A DNA stretch of 64,000 bases from Methylobacterium sp. E-066 (lineage in GTDB: Bacteria > Pseudomonadota > Alphaproteobacteria > Rhizobiales > Beijerinckiaceae): positions 1 to 64,000 of the forward strand of contig NZ_JAKSYO010000042.1 in assembly GCF_022829635.1 (NCBI RefSeq). The letters are read 5' to 3'. The position numbers and the translations under genes are program-made. The notes under the pieces were generated by a model. That model was not told the DNA's origin. It searched no databases and saw nothing but the letters and a program-made list of their open reading frames with translations. Positions 63,110-64,000 of the stretch are shown piece after piece. Position 1 is the first letter of the stretch, and each line of letters begins with the position of its first letter.

Positions 63110-64000
63110 ATGCCGACCAGCCCGATCCTTCAGCCCGTCACCATCGGCGACCTGACCCTCAAGAACCGGGTGGTGATGGCGCCGCTCACCCGCAGCCGCT
63201 CCAACACCGAGGGCGTGCCGCCGGATTTCGCCGCCGATTATTACGGGCAGCGGGCCAATGCCGGCCTGATCATTTCAGAGGCGACCAACATCTCACCCCA
63301 AGGGGTCGGCTACGCCTACACGCCGGGGATCTGGTCCGATGCGCAGGTCGAGAGCTGGTCGCGGATCGTGAAGACGATCCATGCCAATGACGGGCTGATC
63401 TTCCTGCAGCTCTGGCATACCGGCCGGATCTCGCATCCCGAGCTTCAGCCCGGCGGCGCGCTCCCGGTCTCGGCCTCCGCGATCAAGCCCGAGGGGACCG
63501 CGTTCACGCAGGACGGCATGAAGCCCCACGTGACGCCCCGGGCGCTCGAGACCGACGAGATCCCGGGGATCGTCGCCGATTACCGGCGCGCGGCCGAGAA
63601 CGCCAAGCGGGCGGGTTTCGACGGCGTCGAGATCCACTCGGCCAACAATTACCTGCTGGAGCAGTTCGTCCGCGATTCCACCAATAGGCGCACCGACCGC
63701 TATGGCGGTTCGATCGAGAACCGACTGCGCTTTCCCCTGGAGGTGGTCCGCGCGGTCACCGAGGTCTGGGGCGGAGGCGCCCGGGTCGGCATTCGTCTGT
63801 CTCCCGCGACCACCCAGCCCGGCGAGACGCCGCTCGATTCCGATCCGCACGCCACCTACGGCGCCTATGTCGATGCTTTGAACGGCTTCAACCTGCTCTA
63901 CGTCCACACGATCGAGGGCGTGACCCAGCAGACCCGCGACGTGCCGGACGGCGTCGACTTCCTCGACCTGCGCCGCCGGTTCAAGGGCGCCTATATCGGC
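63110..64000 (+). CDS. Old Yellow Enzyme family alkene reductase, truncated by window end
   Basis: The first 297 residues of an FMN-dependent NADH:flavin oxidoreductase. Family marks are VTIGDLTLKNRVVMAPLTRSR near the N-terminus, TNISPQGVGYAYTPGIW, QLWHTGRISH near residue 102 and VEIHSANNYLLEQFVRDSTNRRTDRYGGSIENR near residue 180, where HSANNYL gives the His-Asn substrate pair. The ATG at 63110 follows GAGG four bases upstream. The usual length is 360-370 residues, so about 70 are beyond the window. It may reduce electrophilic alkenes or nitro compounds. Confidence 0.93.
   Translation, partial: MPTSPILQPVTIGDLTLKNRVVMAPLTRSRSNTEGVPPDFAADYYGQRANAGLIISEATNISPQGVGYAYTPGIWSDAQVESWSRIVKTIHANDGLIFLQLWHTGRISHPELQPGGALPVSASAIKPEGTAFTQDGMKPHVTPRALETDEIPGIVADYRRAAENAKRAGFDGVEIHSANNYLLEQFVRDSTNRRTDRYGGSIENRLRFPLEVVRAVTEVWGGGARVGIRLSPATTQPGETPLDSDPHATYGAYVDALNGFNLLYVHTIEGVTQQTRDVPDGVDFLDLRRRFKGAYIG

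Overview
The window is a 64 kb stretch of a very GC-rich alphaproteobacterial chromosome. It is most likely from Methylobacterium or Methylorubrum (Hyphomicrobiales). The clues are GC-saturated third codon positions, a MucR/Ros regulator, a 135-residue DHFR-like protein resembling the dihydromethanopterin reductase of methylotrophs, divergent osmoregulated-glucan genes and many dispersed palindromic intergenic repeats. No tRNA, rRNA, CRISPR array, prophage or classical insertion sequence was found. The gene content is mainly housekeeping chromosome with small accessory inserts.

Layout. 0.3-5.6 kb: potassium uptake (kup), isoprenoid synthesis (ispG) and a patatin-like lipase. 5.8-9.8 kb: a CHASE3-type chemoreceptor, a glutathione peroxidase and an ECF sigma/anti-sigma pair. 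10.1-13.4 kb: a tightly overlapping nucleoside-catabolism operon, cdd-punA-deoC-deoA. 13.4-18.6 kb: a His/Gly-rich secreted peptide, a PmtA-like methyltransferase, and dnaK-dnaJ separated by a strong hairpin. 18.5-26.3 kb: a secreted orphan protein, YqgE, a peroxiredoxin, a membrane-anchored Mrr-like nuclease, mucR, a large acyl-CoA-synthetase/GNAT fusion with a probable 11-codon leader ORF, and an AbrB/PIN toxin-antitoxin pair. 26.5-39.5 kb: envelope and carbon genes (two L,D-transpeptidases, an acyltransferase, a GH10 xylanase, an SDR, zwf, divergent opgG/opgH). 39.5-42.2 kb: a cupin, a RelE/ParE module, a DUF971 protein and moaA. 42.4-48.1 kb: radA, alr, a VUT/YhhQ transporter and cvpA-purF. 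48.3-54.5 kb: an SDR, the dmrA candidate, a Phd/PIN module, ybdK, der, a YfgM-like protein and nnrU. 54.8-64 kb: secreted and hypothetical proteins, an SRAP protein, a double-PAS cytoplasmic chemoreceptor, a Yellow/MRJP-like protein, a zinc alcohol dehydrogenase and a truncated Old Yellow Enzyme gene running off the end.

The most unusual signal is a dispersed palindrome family with 32-nt arms beginning CGTCATTGCGAGC. Two copies (13875-13966 and 51568-51659) are compact 92-bp hairpins. One copy (31964-32375) carries a complete GIY-YIG nuclease gene exactly between its arms. Another (32521-32742) keeps the same arm and gene-upstream flank but has lost the gene. This looks like an autonomous nuclease-bearing element with non-autonomous, MITE-like derivatives, analogous to REP/RAYT systems but using a different nuclease fold. 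Several other repeat families sit at gene ends. One supplies the stop codon of an acyltransferase, one sits where a start codon should be, and one is a perfect 29-bp inverted-repeat element just upstream of the dmrA candidate.
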